This document shows positions 1 to 7,895 of a stretch of DNA of 22,875 nt, in pieces; position 1 is the first letter of the stretch, and each line of letters starts with the position of its first letter. A program made the translations under genes and the position numbers. The notes under the pieces are model-generated. The model was not told the origin of the DNA, searched no databases, and saw only the letters and a list, made by a program, of their open reading frames with translations. The DNA is taken from NCBI GenBank assembly GCA_964460345.1, contig CAYWRO010000053.1, positions 1-22,875 of the forward strand. Reading direction: 5' to 3'. Origin of the DNA: CAYWRO01 sp964460345. GTDB lineage: Bacteria; Planctomycetota; Phycisphaerae; Phycisphaerales; UBA1924.

Positions 1-1
1 C

Positions 2-166
2 GGCGAGGGCAGCCAGGGGGACATGAACGCGCGACTGGATGCGTACGCCGAGCCTGTGGATGAGGAGACGCCCAGCGGAGGCGAGTCCGCTGATACAGAG
101 GATGGCAGCGGGCCTGAGGAGGCGGCGGATCCGGAGGGGACCGAAGAAGACGAGTCACCCAGCTAA
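2..166 (+). CDS. C-terminus of an unidentified protein with acidic tail (5' partial)
   Basis: An open frame enters from the left edge and stops at TAA 164-166, giving 54 visible residues. The last 35 or so are dominated by Glu, Asp, Gly, Ser and Pro (…EEAADPEGTEEDESPS), a disordered acidic tail with no recognisable fold. The function cannot be assigned from this fragment. The frame has the G+C-rich third positions of its neighbours and ends 67 bases before a tRNA gene that has its own promoter-like sequence, so it is probably the end of a separate transcription unit. The reading frame is chosen because it is open to the edge and ends just before non-coding sequence; no domain supports it. Confidence 0.5.
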   Translation, partial: GEGSQGDMNARLDAYAEPVDEETPSGGESADTEDGSGPEEAADPEGTEEDESPS

Positions 167-193
167 AGCACCGATATGCCGGGGGCCGGGTGG

Positions 194-222
194 TTGGCGT
201 CGGCTGGAAATGACGCTACCAT
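194..222 (+). promoter_or_regulatory. Putative sigma70-type promoter of tRNA-Gln
   Basis: TTGGCG (194-199) and TACCAT (217-222) are separated by 17 bases. Each matches four of six consensus positions. The predicted start of transcription, near 229, lies only a few bases upstream of the mature tRNA 5' end at 233. Position and spacing are what a tRNA promoter should show, but the boxes are imperfect. Confidence 0.45.
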
Positions 223-232
223 TTGGGGCACT

Positions 233-303
233 TGGGGATTGGTGTAACGGTAGCACGACTGACTCTGGATCAGTTAGTAGAGGTTCAAATCCTCTATCCC
301 CAG
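233..303 (+). tRNA. tRNA-Gln (anticodon CTG)
   Basis: A complete 71-nt cloverleaf can be folded by eye. The acceptor stem is TGGGGAT (233-239) with ATCCCCA (296-302), and the discriminator base is G303. The anticodon stem ACTGA/TCAGT (258-262/270-274) encloses the loop CTCTGGA, so the anticodon at 265-267 is CTG, which reads the glutamine codon CAG. The T arm is AGAGG-TTCAAAT-CCTCT (279-295), and the D arm contains GTAACGGTAGC-like bases. The 3' CCA is not encoded (TTC follows) and must be added after transcription. A hairpin terminator starts within ten bases of the 3' end. Confidence 0.96.
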
Positions 304-311
304 TTCATGTG

Positions 312-352
312 AAAGGCCCGCCTCCCGAGGGATGCGGGCCTGTTTGCTTTTT
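312..352 (+). terminator. Rho-independent-type terminator after tRNA-Gln
   Basis: GGCCCGC (315-321) pairs with GCGGGCC (334-340), with further partial pairing inside through CTCCC/GGGAT. It is followed by a T-rich run, TGTTTGCTTTTT (341-352). It sits just after the tRNA on the same strand. A near copy of this hairpin lies 70 bases downstream. Confidence 0.75.
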
Positions 353-380
353 GGCGCGCCAGGAACCGATCAACCATGAG

Positions 381-412
381 AAAAGGCCCGCGTCCCAAGG
401 GACGCGGGCCTG
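381..412 (-). terminator. Terminator of the 458-3862 minus-strand gene
   Basis: GGCCCGCGTCCC (385-396) and GGGACGCGGGCC (399-410) form a 12-bp inverted repeat around AA; the innermost pairs must open to make a loop. On the minus strand the stem is followed by TTTTCTC, giving a rho-independent layout about 48 bases after the stop codon of the large secreted protein gene. A TGTTGCGTT run on the other side could give weak activity on the plus strand. Confidence 0.75.
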
Positions 413-457
413 TTGCGTTACGGTTCTCGCAATCGGCTCAGGGAGCCGACCTGCCTG

Positions 458-3400
458 TTACGGGCAGGGTGCGCCGGCGGAGGCCGGGAACCAGCAATCC
501 AGGAAGCTGAGCAGGTCGAAGACGTCGACGCCCGGAGTGCCGTCGATGTCCGCACCGCTTGCGCTGGCGAACCACAGGTCCAGGTAGGCGAGCAGGTCGA
601 AGACGTCGACCTGGGCGCTGTTGCCGTCCGCTTCGCACGTGCAGGTCGCCGGTCCGCCGGAGCAGACGGTGTCCGGGGAGACGGCGTTGAAGCGGATGGA
701 GCTGTTGGACGTCAGCGACGCGGCGTCAACGACGACCCCGGCCGTGCCGTCCGCGTTCTCCATGCCGACGGTGTAGTCGCCGGGTGTTCCCTGCGGCGTG
801 ATGGCGCCGTAGCGGAACTCAACATCGCCGGATTCAAAGAGGACGACCTGGAAGGTGTTGCTGTCGAGGCAGCGTCCGAAGACGTCATGCTGCGACAGGC
901 TCGTCCACTGGACGATGAAGCGGCGGTTGGGGGCCGAGCCAAGCGTCTGGTAGTGGATTCCGGCGTCGCCAGTGCAGCCGGCGCCCGCCATCGCCGGGTT
1001 GAAGTCGTCCCAGAGGGGAGCGATCAGGGCGTTGGGAGCCGCGGCGTTCGGAATGGCGGCGTTTGCCGCGACGTTGAGCGGACCGCCGAAGGAGAGGTAG
1101 CCATTATCGGAGACGCCGACCATTGTCTGTGCCGCGCCGTAGAAGTTGAAGGTGAAGCCGATCGGGACTTCCTGGCCGGAGTTGTTGGCGAGCGTCAGCT
1201 CGGTGGCTCCGGGGTTGGCGGCGATGTTTTCCAGAGCGGAGCCCGCGCCGCCATCGGTGTAGGAGAACTCCGTGCAGCTCGTGGCGTCGCCGGCATAGAC
1301 GCCGCCGCGGGCGGTGCAGTCGATCTCAACCGTCATTTCACACCCGCCATCGATGCAGCAGGCGCCCTCGGGCAGGCCGAGATCGAAGGTGAGTTCATAG
1401 CTGCCCTCGGCCGTCGAGAAGCCGTGGACGAGGATGTAGTAGGTGACGCCGGCTTCGGCGAAGAAGCTGACGGTCGAAGCGCGGTTGGCAGAAGTGCCCG
1501 TGCTGAAGCAGGCGGGATCCTGAACACCGGCACCCAGCGGGCTGCCGTCGTCGTTGCCGCCGACGCACTCGAGCATGCCACACGTGCCCTCATAAACGCG
1601 AAGCTTGGTGTCGTAGTTGGTTCCCGGATTGCAGGTGGTGACGGTCGTCTGCGAGCCGTAGCCGACGAACTCGTACCAGATGCCGCCGCCGGTGCCATCG
1701 CCGGTCACGCAGGTGGGCGCAATGTCAGCCCCGGCAGTCGACGTGTCACCCATGACCGGGTCCAGCCCTGTGACGGGGATGGCCGTGCCGCACTCATCGC
1801 CGGGCGGCGGGATGTCGACCACGATGTCGAACTCAGTGCCGCCGCCGGCATCGACCGCGACGCGGATCCAGACCTCGGCGTTGGCGCCCGAGTCGAAGAC
1901 CATGGCGTTGCTGGTACTGCAGGCGATTTCAACACCGCCCGAACTCGGGCAGCCGTTGAAGATGTCGACGTTCGCCGCGGGCCCATCGACCGTGACGCGG
2001 TACTCGGTGTTACTCATGGAGGGGGCGAAGCGGTACCAGACATCGCGCCCGGTGGGCGTGCAGGTGCTGGTCGTGCCTTCGTCGATGGCGCCCTCGAAGG
2101 TGCCGAAGGAGGGGGAGGCTTCAAACAGGGTCTGGGCCGCAGCACATGCGTCGTTGGCCGGGGGGAGCAGTTCGGTGATGATGATGTCACCGAATCCCAT
2201 GGCGGTGGTGCCGAAGGCGCCGACCTGGATGAGGTACTGCTGGCCGCTGACGGCGGTGAACTCAATGCGGGACTGGAGGCCGCAGGCGTCATCGTTACAC
2301 GAGAGGAGGGTCGTCGGTGGGCAGGCGCCCCCGTCGTACGCTGCGAGGCGGCTGTCAAGCGTCGTGGTGCCGCACGTTTCCACGGTGAACGTCGCGGTGG
2401 AGGGGGCGGTCCAGAGGAACCACACATCGTTGTTCCGGTTGCCGTGACCGGCGTAGACGCACTCGGCCTGACCCTGGCCATCGGAGCCGGTGGTCGCCGT
2501 GGTGGTATCGAAGGCGAACGAGCCAACGCCGCTGATGGCGTCGGCTGTGGTGCACTCATCGTTGGCGACGGGGATGAACTCGGTGATGCTGAAGGCGCCG
2601 GGACCGCCGACGGTTGTCGTCAAAAATGAGCCGACCTGGATGAGGTACACCTGATCCTGCACGGCATTGAACATGACACGTGATTGATTGTCACAGGCCT
2701 GATCGTTGCCGGCGATGCAGAGGCCAGGACAGGTCGGCCCCTCGTAGACCGCCAGTTCGGTGTCCCACGTGGTCAGGCCGCAGGTCTCGACGCGGAAAAC
2801 GCCGGTCGACGGCGCCGTCCAGGAGAACCACAGGTCGTTGTTGATCGCCCCGCTGGTGCAGTCCTGACCGTCGAAGCTTGTTGTGGCCAGGGTATTGTCA
2901 AAGGCGAACGTGCCTGTACCGGCGATCTGCTCGGCGCCAACGCACTCGTCGCTGCCGGAGCCCTGGGCGATCTCGATCGTGAGCGTACCAGCGCCGCCCA
3001 TGCCTTCGACCGCGTTGCCGACCTGGATCATGTAGACGCTGAACTGCGTCGCGGCGAAGGTAACGGTGGACTGCGTCCCGCAGCCATCGTCGTTGCAGGC
3101 GAACGGCACATCGAAGGGGCAGGCGCAGACGAAGTCTTCGTAGACGGCCAGCTTGGTATCCACGGACGAGCCGCAGGTGGAGACTGTGTAAAAGCCATCC
3201 TGCATCGGCGTCCAGCAGAACCACTGGTCGTTGTGAATCATGCCGGTGATCGAGCAGCCGGTGAAATCCTGACCGTCGAAGCCGGTCGTGGCCATGGTCG
3301 TGTCGAAGGCGAACTGTCCCTCGCCCATGATGCTCGTGGACTGCACGCAGGAGTCGGCGCCGCCGCCGGAGCCGGCGGAACTGATGACCAGGTTGCCGGT

Positions 3401-3862
3401 GCCACCGGTGCCGCCCTGCAGCGCACTCTTGCCGATCTGAATGAGATACACCTGGCCGGGCACCGTCGTGAACGTCACCTCCGACTGCAACCCGCAGGTA
3501 TCGGTGTCGTCGTCGCAGGCGATCGGCGTGTCCATCTCCGTCGGGCAGTTAAAGAGGCCCTCATACACGGCAATCTTCGTGTCGACGCTGGTCTGGTCGC
3601 ACGTGCTCATGGTGACCTGCTCGGCAGCCGAGGCGGTCCAGATGAGCCAGACGTCGCGCGGGATGCCAGTTCCGCCGAAGGCGTCGCAGGCCGTGTTGTT
3701 CTGTCCTTCGGCCCCGGTGGTCGCATTCGTGAGGTCGAAGAAGAACGTGTCGTAGCCGGCGATGAACGGCGCACTGGAACACTCATCGCTCTGGCCCAGC
3801 GCCACGGCGCAAAAGCCAAAGACCGCCGCGGCCGCGAGGCCGCTTCTCAATGTACGAGCCAC
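458..3862 (-). CDS. Secreted multi-repeat protein with dockerin-like C-terminal tail
   Basis: This encodes 1134 residues from a GTG start. AGGAGG lies eight bases upstream, and the protein then opens directly with a signal peptide (ARTLRSGLAAAAVFGFCAVALGQ). A longer in-frame start at 3931 would place 23 unlikely residues before the signal. Six degenerate repeats of about 130 residues begin near residues 26, 170, 305, 436, 570 and 688. Most follow the pattern D(E/S)C…F(A/D)…ATTG.DGQ…VW..WTA…TCG…DT.LAVYEG…CNDD.CG.QS.V.F.A…YLIQVG, resembling the beta-sandwich PPC-type folds of secreted bacterial proteins. A Cys-rich GACCIDGGCE segment follows near 832, then a NIDO-like beta domain (about 875-1070) with IGFTFNFYG and SDNGYLSFGG. 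The end carries two VDVFDLL(A/S)(Y/F)LDxWF units, a Ca-binding dockerin-like or sorting tail. No catalytic site is recognised. A structural or adhesive envelope protein is inferred. Confidence 0.88.
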   Translation of the reverse strand: MARTLRSGLAAAAVFGFCAVALGQSDECSSAPFIAGYDTFFFDLTNATTGAEGQNNTACDAFGGTGIPRDVWLIWTASAAEQVTMSTCDQTSVDTKIAVYEGLFNCPTEMDTPIACDDDTDTCGLQSEVTFTTVPGQVYLIQIGKSALQGGTGGTGNLVISSAGSGGGADSCVQSTSIMGEGQFAFDTTMATTGFDGQDFTGCSITGMIHNDQWFCWTPMQDGFYTVSTCGSSVDTKLAVYEDFVCACPFDVPFACNDDGCGTQSTVTFAATQFSVYMIQVGNAVEGMGGAGTLTIEIAQGSGSDECVGAEQIAGTGTFAFDNTLATTSFDGQDCTSGAINNDLWFSWTAPSTGVFRVETCGLTTWDTELAVYEGPTCPGLCIAGNDQACDNQSRVMFNAVQDQVYLIQVGSFLTTTVGGPGAFSITEFIPVANDECTTADAISGVGSFAFDTTTATTGSDGQGQAECVYAGHGNRNNDVWFLWTAPSTATFTVETCGTTTLDSRLAAYDGGACPPTTLLSCNDDACGLQSRIEFTAVSGQQYLIQVGAFGTTAMGFGDIIITELLPPANDACAAAQTLFEASPSFGTFEGAIDEGTTSTCTPTGRDVWYRFAPSMSNTEYRVTVDGPAANVDIFNGCPSSGGVEIACSTSNAMVFDSGANAEVWIRVAVDAGGGTEFDIVVDIPPPGDECGTAIPVTGLDPVMGDTSTAGADIAPTCVTGDGTGGGIWYEFVGYGSQTTVTTCNPGTNYDTKLRVYEGTCGMLECVGGNDDGSPLGAGVQDPACFSTGTSANRASTVSFFAEAGVTYYILVHGFSTAEGSYELTFDLGLPEGACCIDGGCEMTVEIDCTARGGVYAGDATSCTEFSYTDGGAGSALENIAANPGATELTLANNSGQEVPIGFTFNFYGAAQTMVGVSDNGYLSFGGPLNVAANAAIPNAAAPNALIAPLWDDFNPAMAGAGCTGDAGIHYQTLGSAPNRRFIVQWTSLSQHDVFGRCLDSNTFQVVLFESGDVEFRYGAITPQGTPGDYTVGMENADGTAGVVVDAASLTSNSSIRFNAVSPDTVCSGGPATCTCEADGNSAQVDVFDLLAYLDLWFASASGADIDGTPGVDVFDLLSFLDCWFPASAGAPCP

Positions 3863-3987
3863 AGGAATATCCTCCTCTTCGCCCACGAGCGTGGACTGAG
3901 CCTTTGGAGCGGCGGGGCACACCTGACACACCTCGAAACCCGCCGCCTATACGAATAACCCATAATGGGCCCGGAATCAACCTGAAC

Positions 3988-6900
3988 GTGGGAACTGCAC
4001 CAAGAAAGGATGGCTTTGGCGGCGCTTCGGCCGACGCCAGCCGACCGTGGCGGGTGCATATTGACACCGGCGGCACCTTCACGGACGTCACCGCCGTCAA
4101 TGCCCGCGGCGAGCGGCGACGCCTGAAACTGCTTTCTTCCTCTGCAATCCGGCTGCAGGCACGTTGGGGGGGGCTGCGGCAGCTCCGGCTGGTGGGCTCC
4201 CCCACTGCCGCGGACAGCGCGTTCGCCGGCTGCGTGGTGACGGACCTTCACGGGAAGGCGATTGGCCGGGTCCGATCATTCGATCCGTTATCGGACCTCC
4301 TGACGCTCGAAAGCGATGCACGCGACGATGAGCCGGCCGTTCAGCCAGGATCCTTCATTGTCGAGATTCGCTCCCCTGAACCTGCCCCGGTCTTCGCGGC
4401 GAGGCTCCTGTTCGGTCAGGCGATGGCGGCCGTGCAACTCAGGCTTGCCACGACGCGTGCGACGAATGCGCTTCTGACGCGATCCACGCCGCCCGCCGCG
4501 CTCTTCCTGACGGCGGGTCACGGGGACCTGCTTCAGACGGGAACCCAGCAGCGCCCCGATCTGTTCGCCCTGGACATTCGCCGGCCACAACCACCGGCAC
4601 ACCAGGTGTTCGAGGTGTCGGAGCGGGTGGATGATGATGGTAAAGTGCTGCATCCTCTTGACTTGCGCGATGTTCGCCGCATTGCGGAGTCGGCCCGGTC
4701 GCTCGGGCTGAGCGCGGCGGCGGTCTGCCTGATGCATGCGGACCGGCATCCGGAGCACGAGGCGCTGGTCGCACAAGTGTTGTCTGAGTACGGGTTTAGC
4801 GTGATCCGATCGTCCGAGACTGCCCCTCAGATCGGATACCTGGCCCGGGCGCAGACCACGCTGATCGAGGCTGCGCTCATGCCTGTGATCGATGGGTACC
4901 TGGATCAGATCGAAGCGGCGCTGCCCGGCGTGGGTCTGAGCGTCATGACGAGCGCGGCGTCCCTGCGGCCGCGGGCCAGTTTCCGGCCTGCCGAGAGCCT
5001 CTTGAGCGGGCCTGCCGCGGGCGTGATCGGCGCGAGCGTTGCCGGCGGGCGGAGTGGCTTTGCGCGTGTGATCTCCTTTGACATGGGCGGGACGAGCACG
5101 GATGTGGCGCGGATCGACGGCTCGCCGCGGCTGGCGTTCTCGCACCAGGTGGAGGGCGCGGAGGTGCTTGCGCCTGCGGTGGCGATTGAGACGGTCGCGG
5201 CGGGCGGCGGGTCGGTCTGTGATGTGAGCGCGGTGGGGCTTGCGGTTGGACCGGGCAGCGCGGGGGCCGATCCGGGGCCGGCGTGCTATGGGGCAGGTGG
5301 GCCGCTGACGGTGACCGATGTGAACCTCCTGCTGGGGCGGCTTGTGCCGGGGCGATTCGGGGTGCCGCTGGTGGTCGAGGCGGCGACGGCAGCGCTGGAC
5401 CAGCTTCGAGCCAGGGCCGCGGCTGAACTGGGGCTGGATCTCTCACGCGAGGCCGCGCTGGAGGGGCTGCTGGAAATCGCGAACGAGAAGATGGCGGGCG
5501 CCATTCGGGGTGTCTCGACGCGTGATGGGTATGACCCGGCCGATTACGCGCTGCTGGCCTTCGGGGGCGCGGGTCCGCAGCATGTGTGCGCGGTGGCTCG
5601 GCGGCTTGGCATCCGCACGGCGATTGTTCCGCGGGATGCGGGCATTCTGAGCGCTGTCGGCCTGGAGGGCGCTGCGTTTCAGCGGTTTGCCGCGCGGCAG
5701 GTGCTGGCGAGACTCGACGATGTCGCGGCGCAGTTGCCGGCGATGCTGGCGGAACTGGATGATGAGGCTTGCGCGCTGGTGATGGCTGATGCGCCGGGCA
5801 GCGAGCCGAAGATTGAGCTTCGCATCGCCACGATGCGGCTCGAGGGGCAGGAATCGGCGCTGGATGTTGAGTTGAACGACGAAGCGCCTGCTGAGGCGTT
5901 TGCGCGAAGGTACCGCGCGGTGTATGGACATGCGCCGGCGGGGCGGGCGATCGAAGTGGTCAGCCTTCGTTCGATGGCGGCGTGGCGGGCTGGGGCTGCG
6001 GGCGGTGAGTCTTTTGGGGCGCGGCCAGACGGCGGGTCGGCGGCATCGGAGGCGTCGCGCGCGTTCTTCGGGGGACGTTGGGCGGATGTGCCGGTGCTGG
6101 CGCGAGCATCACTACATGCGGGGACGCGTGTCTCTGGGCCGGCCATTGTGACTGAGGAGCACGCGACGACGGTCGTCGAACCGGGATGGAGCGCCACGGT
6201 CGATGCTGCCGGGGCGCTCGTCCTGCGGGATGAACAGCCGGAAACGGCGGCCGCAGGGGCGGCGCTGTCACGCACCCGCGCGGCGTCGGTCGAGCTGCTG
6301 GCCAATCGGCTGACGAGCATCGCCCTGGAGATGGGTGAAGCCCTGCGGCGCACGGCGGTTTCGACGAACGTGAAGGAGCGGCTGGACTTTTCGTGCGCCG
6401 TGCTTGACGCGCATGGGCATCTGCTGGCCAACGCGCCGCACGTGCCCGTGCATCTTGGCTCGCTTGGGCTCTGCGTGCGCGAGGTGGCTGCGCAGCTTGA
6501 ACTCAGGGAGGGCGATGCGGCGCTGACGAATCATCCGGCGTTTGGCGGGTCGCACCTGCCGGACATCACCGTGCTGATGCCGGTGCATGGCGTGTCCGGC
6601 GAGCGGCTGGCGTGGGTTGCCGCCCGGGCGCACCATGCGGAGGTCGGCGGGCCAACGCCCGGTTCCATGAACCCGCAGGCGCGGTCGCTGGCAGAGGAAG
6701 GCGTTGTGCTCGCGCCGATGAAGATCATCAACGGAGGGCAGACGTGTTTCGATGATCTTCGCGAGCGATTGAGCGCACCGCCGCATCCATCACGCGCGGT
6801 CGACGACAACATCGCCGATGTGCAGGCAGCACTGGCGGCGCTGCACGCGGGGGCGGGAGCGATCCGCGCGCTTGGGGAGGCGATGGGCGCTGCGGCCGTG

Positions 6901-7806
6901 CTGGAGGGAATGGAAGCGATCAGCGCCCGCTCGGCGGAGGCGATGCGCCGGGCGCTCGCCCGGCTTGGGGATGGGCGGTGGGAAGCTGAGGAACGGCTCG
7001 ACGACGGTTCGCCCCTTCGCGTGCGCATCGACGTGGCTGGAGGGGAGGCGACGTTCGACCTTGCCGGCTCCGCACCGGTGCATGAGGGATCGCGCAATGC
7101 GACGCCGGCAATCGTGCGCTCGGCTGTGCTGTATGTGCTTCGACTGATGATTGATGAGCCTTTGCCGCTCAACGAGGGGCTGTTGCGGCCGGTGACGATC
7201 CGGCTGCCGGAGGGCATGCTCAATCCGCCATTCGAAGAGGACCCGCAGCGCTGTCCCGCGGTGAGCGCCGGGAACGTCGAAACGAGTCAGCGCCTCGTCG
7301 ACACACTGATCAAGGCGCTCGGGCTTGGGGCGTGCAGCCAGGGGACGATGAACAACGTGATCTTCGGGAACGAACGGTTCAGCTATTACGAGACCGTCTG
7401 CGGTGGGGCCGGGGCGGGGCCGGGCTTTGACGGGTGCGCGGCGGTGCACACGCACATGACCAACACGCGGATCACGGACCCGGAGGTGCTGGAGCACCGG
7501 CATCCGGTGCGGCTGGAGCGCTTCGCGATCCGGCGCGGCTCCGGCGGCGCTGGGCGGTGGCGCGGCGGCGACGGTGTCGTGCGCGAGATCCGCTTCCTCG
7601 AGCCGGTGACGCTCTCGGTCATCGGCGAGCATCGACGCTCCGGGCCGTTCGGGATGGATGGCGGCGAGGCGGGCGCGCCTGGAGCGCAGCGGCTGGTGCG
7701 AGGCGACGGGACGGAGCAGCCAATCTGGGACGCGAGCGTGGCAGCGGCGGCGGGTGATCTGCTGGTTCTCGAGACCCCGGGAGGTGGGGGCTGCGGAGCG
7801 GCGTGA
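3988..7806 (+). CDS. Fused hydantoinase A/B (5-oxoprolinase-like) protein
   Basis: About 1272 residues carry both subunits of the hydantoinase/oxoprolinase family in one chain. The HyuA part (to about residue 755) starts with the phosphate-binding motif DTGGTFTD (residues 26-33) and has a second actin-like ATPase motif, FDMGGTSTD, near 364, then GSAGADPGPACYG. The HyuB part (from about 765) opens with ELLANRLTSIALEMG and contains AFGGSHLPDI and AARAHHAEVGG. Family members hydrolyse cyclic amides such as 5-oxo-L-proline or hydantoins using ATP; the true substrate cannot be read here. An extra segment of about 70 residues lies between KLLSSS and ATTRATNALLTR. The start is uncertain: ATG 3850 would overlap the divergent gene, GTG 3988 has only a weak ribosome site, and GTG 4054 would cut the conserved WRV. 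The gene ends 89 bases from a convergent gene. Confidence 0.9.
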   Translation: MGTAPRKDGFGGASADASRPWRVHIDTGGTFTDVTAVNARGERRRLKLLSSSAIRLQARWGGLRQLRLVGSPTAADSAFAGCVVTDLHGKAIGRVRSFDPLSDLLTLESDARDDEPAVQPGSFIVEIRSPEPAPVFAARLLFGQAMAAVQLRLATTRATNALLTRSTPPAALFLTAGHGDLLQTGTQQRPDLFALDIRRPQPPAHQVFEVSERVDDDGKVLHPLDLRDVRRIAESARSLGLSAAAVCLMHADRHPEHEALVAQVLSEYGFSVIRSSETAPQIGYLARAQTTLIEAALMPVIDGYLDQIEAALPGVGLSVMTSAASLRPRASFRPAESLLSGPAAGVIGASVAGGRSGFARVISFDMGGTSTDVARIDGSPRLAFSHQVEGAEVLAPAVAIETVAAGGGSVCDVSAVGLAVGPGSAGADPGPACYGAGGPLTVTDVNLLLGRLVPGRFGVPLVVEAATAALDQLRARAAAELGLDLSREAALEGLLEIANEKMAGAIRGVSTRDGYDPADYALLAFGGAGPQHVCAVARRLGIRTAIVPRDAGILSAVGLEGAAFQRFAARQVLARLDDVAAQLPAMLAELDDEACALVMADAPGSEPKIELRIATMRLEGQESALDVELNDEAPAEAFARRYRAVYGHAPAGRAIEVVSLRSMAAWRAGAAGGESFGARPDGGSAASEASRAFFGGRWADVPVLARASLHAGTRVSGPAIVTEEHATTVVEPGWSATVDAAGALVLRDEQPETAAAGAALSRTRAASVELLANRLTSIALEMGEALRRTAVSTNVKERLDFSCAVLDAHGHLLANAPHVPVHLGSLGLCVREVAAQLELREGDAALTNHPAFGGSHLPDITVLMPVHGVSGERLAWVAARAHHAEVGGPTPGSMNPQARSLAEEGVVLAPMKIINGGQTCFDDLRERLSAPPHPSRAVDDNIADVQAALAALHAGAGAIRALGEAMGAAAVLEGMEAISARSAEAMRRALARLGDGRWEAEERLDDGSPLRVRIDVAGGEATFDLAGSAPVHEGSRNATPAIVRSAVLYVLRLMIDEPLPLNEGLLRPVTIRLPEGMLNPPFEEDPQRCPAVSAGNVETSQRLVDTLIKALGLGACSQGTMNNVIFGNERFSYYETVCGGAGAGPGFDGCAAVHTHMTNTRITDPEVLEHRHPVRLERFAIRRGSGGAGRWRGGDGVVREIRFLEPVTLSVIGEHRRSGPFGMDGGEAGAPGAQRLVRGDGTEQPIWDASVAAAAGDLLVLETPGGGGCGAA

Positions 7807-7895
7807 CGGCGATCGCGCCCGCAACTCGCACTGTGCGAAGGCAACATCCCGAGGTCCAGGAGCCTGCACCGCCTTGACGGCGGCGGCACGGTGTA

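Noticed and set aside
413..2629. 738-residue plus-strand reading frame
   Set aside because: It is antisense to the well-supported repeat protein gene. Its translation is Gly/Ala/Val/Arg-rich without domains, as expected from the opposite strand of G+C-rich coding DNA.
2684..3958. 424-residue plus-strand reading frame
   Set aside because: It lies antisense to the N-terminal half of the same gene and has no signal, motif or ribosome site.
3850..3987. N-terminal extension of the oxoprolinase-like gene to ATG 3850
   Set aside because: It would overlap the start of the divergent gene and adds Pro/Arg-rich residues unlike the family N-terminus.
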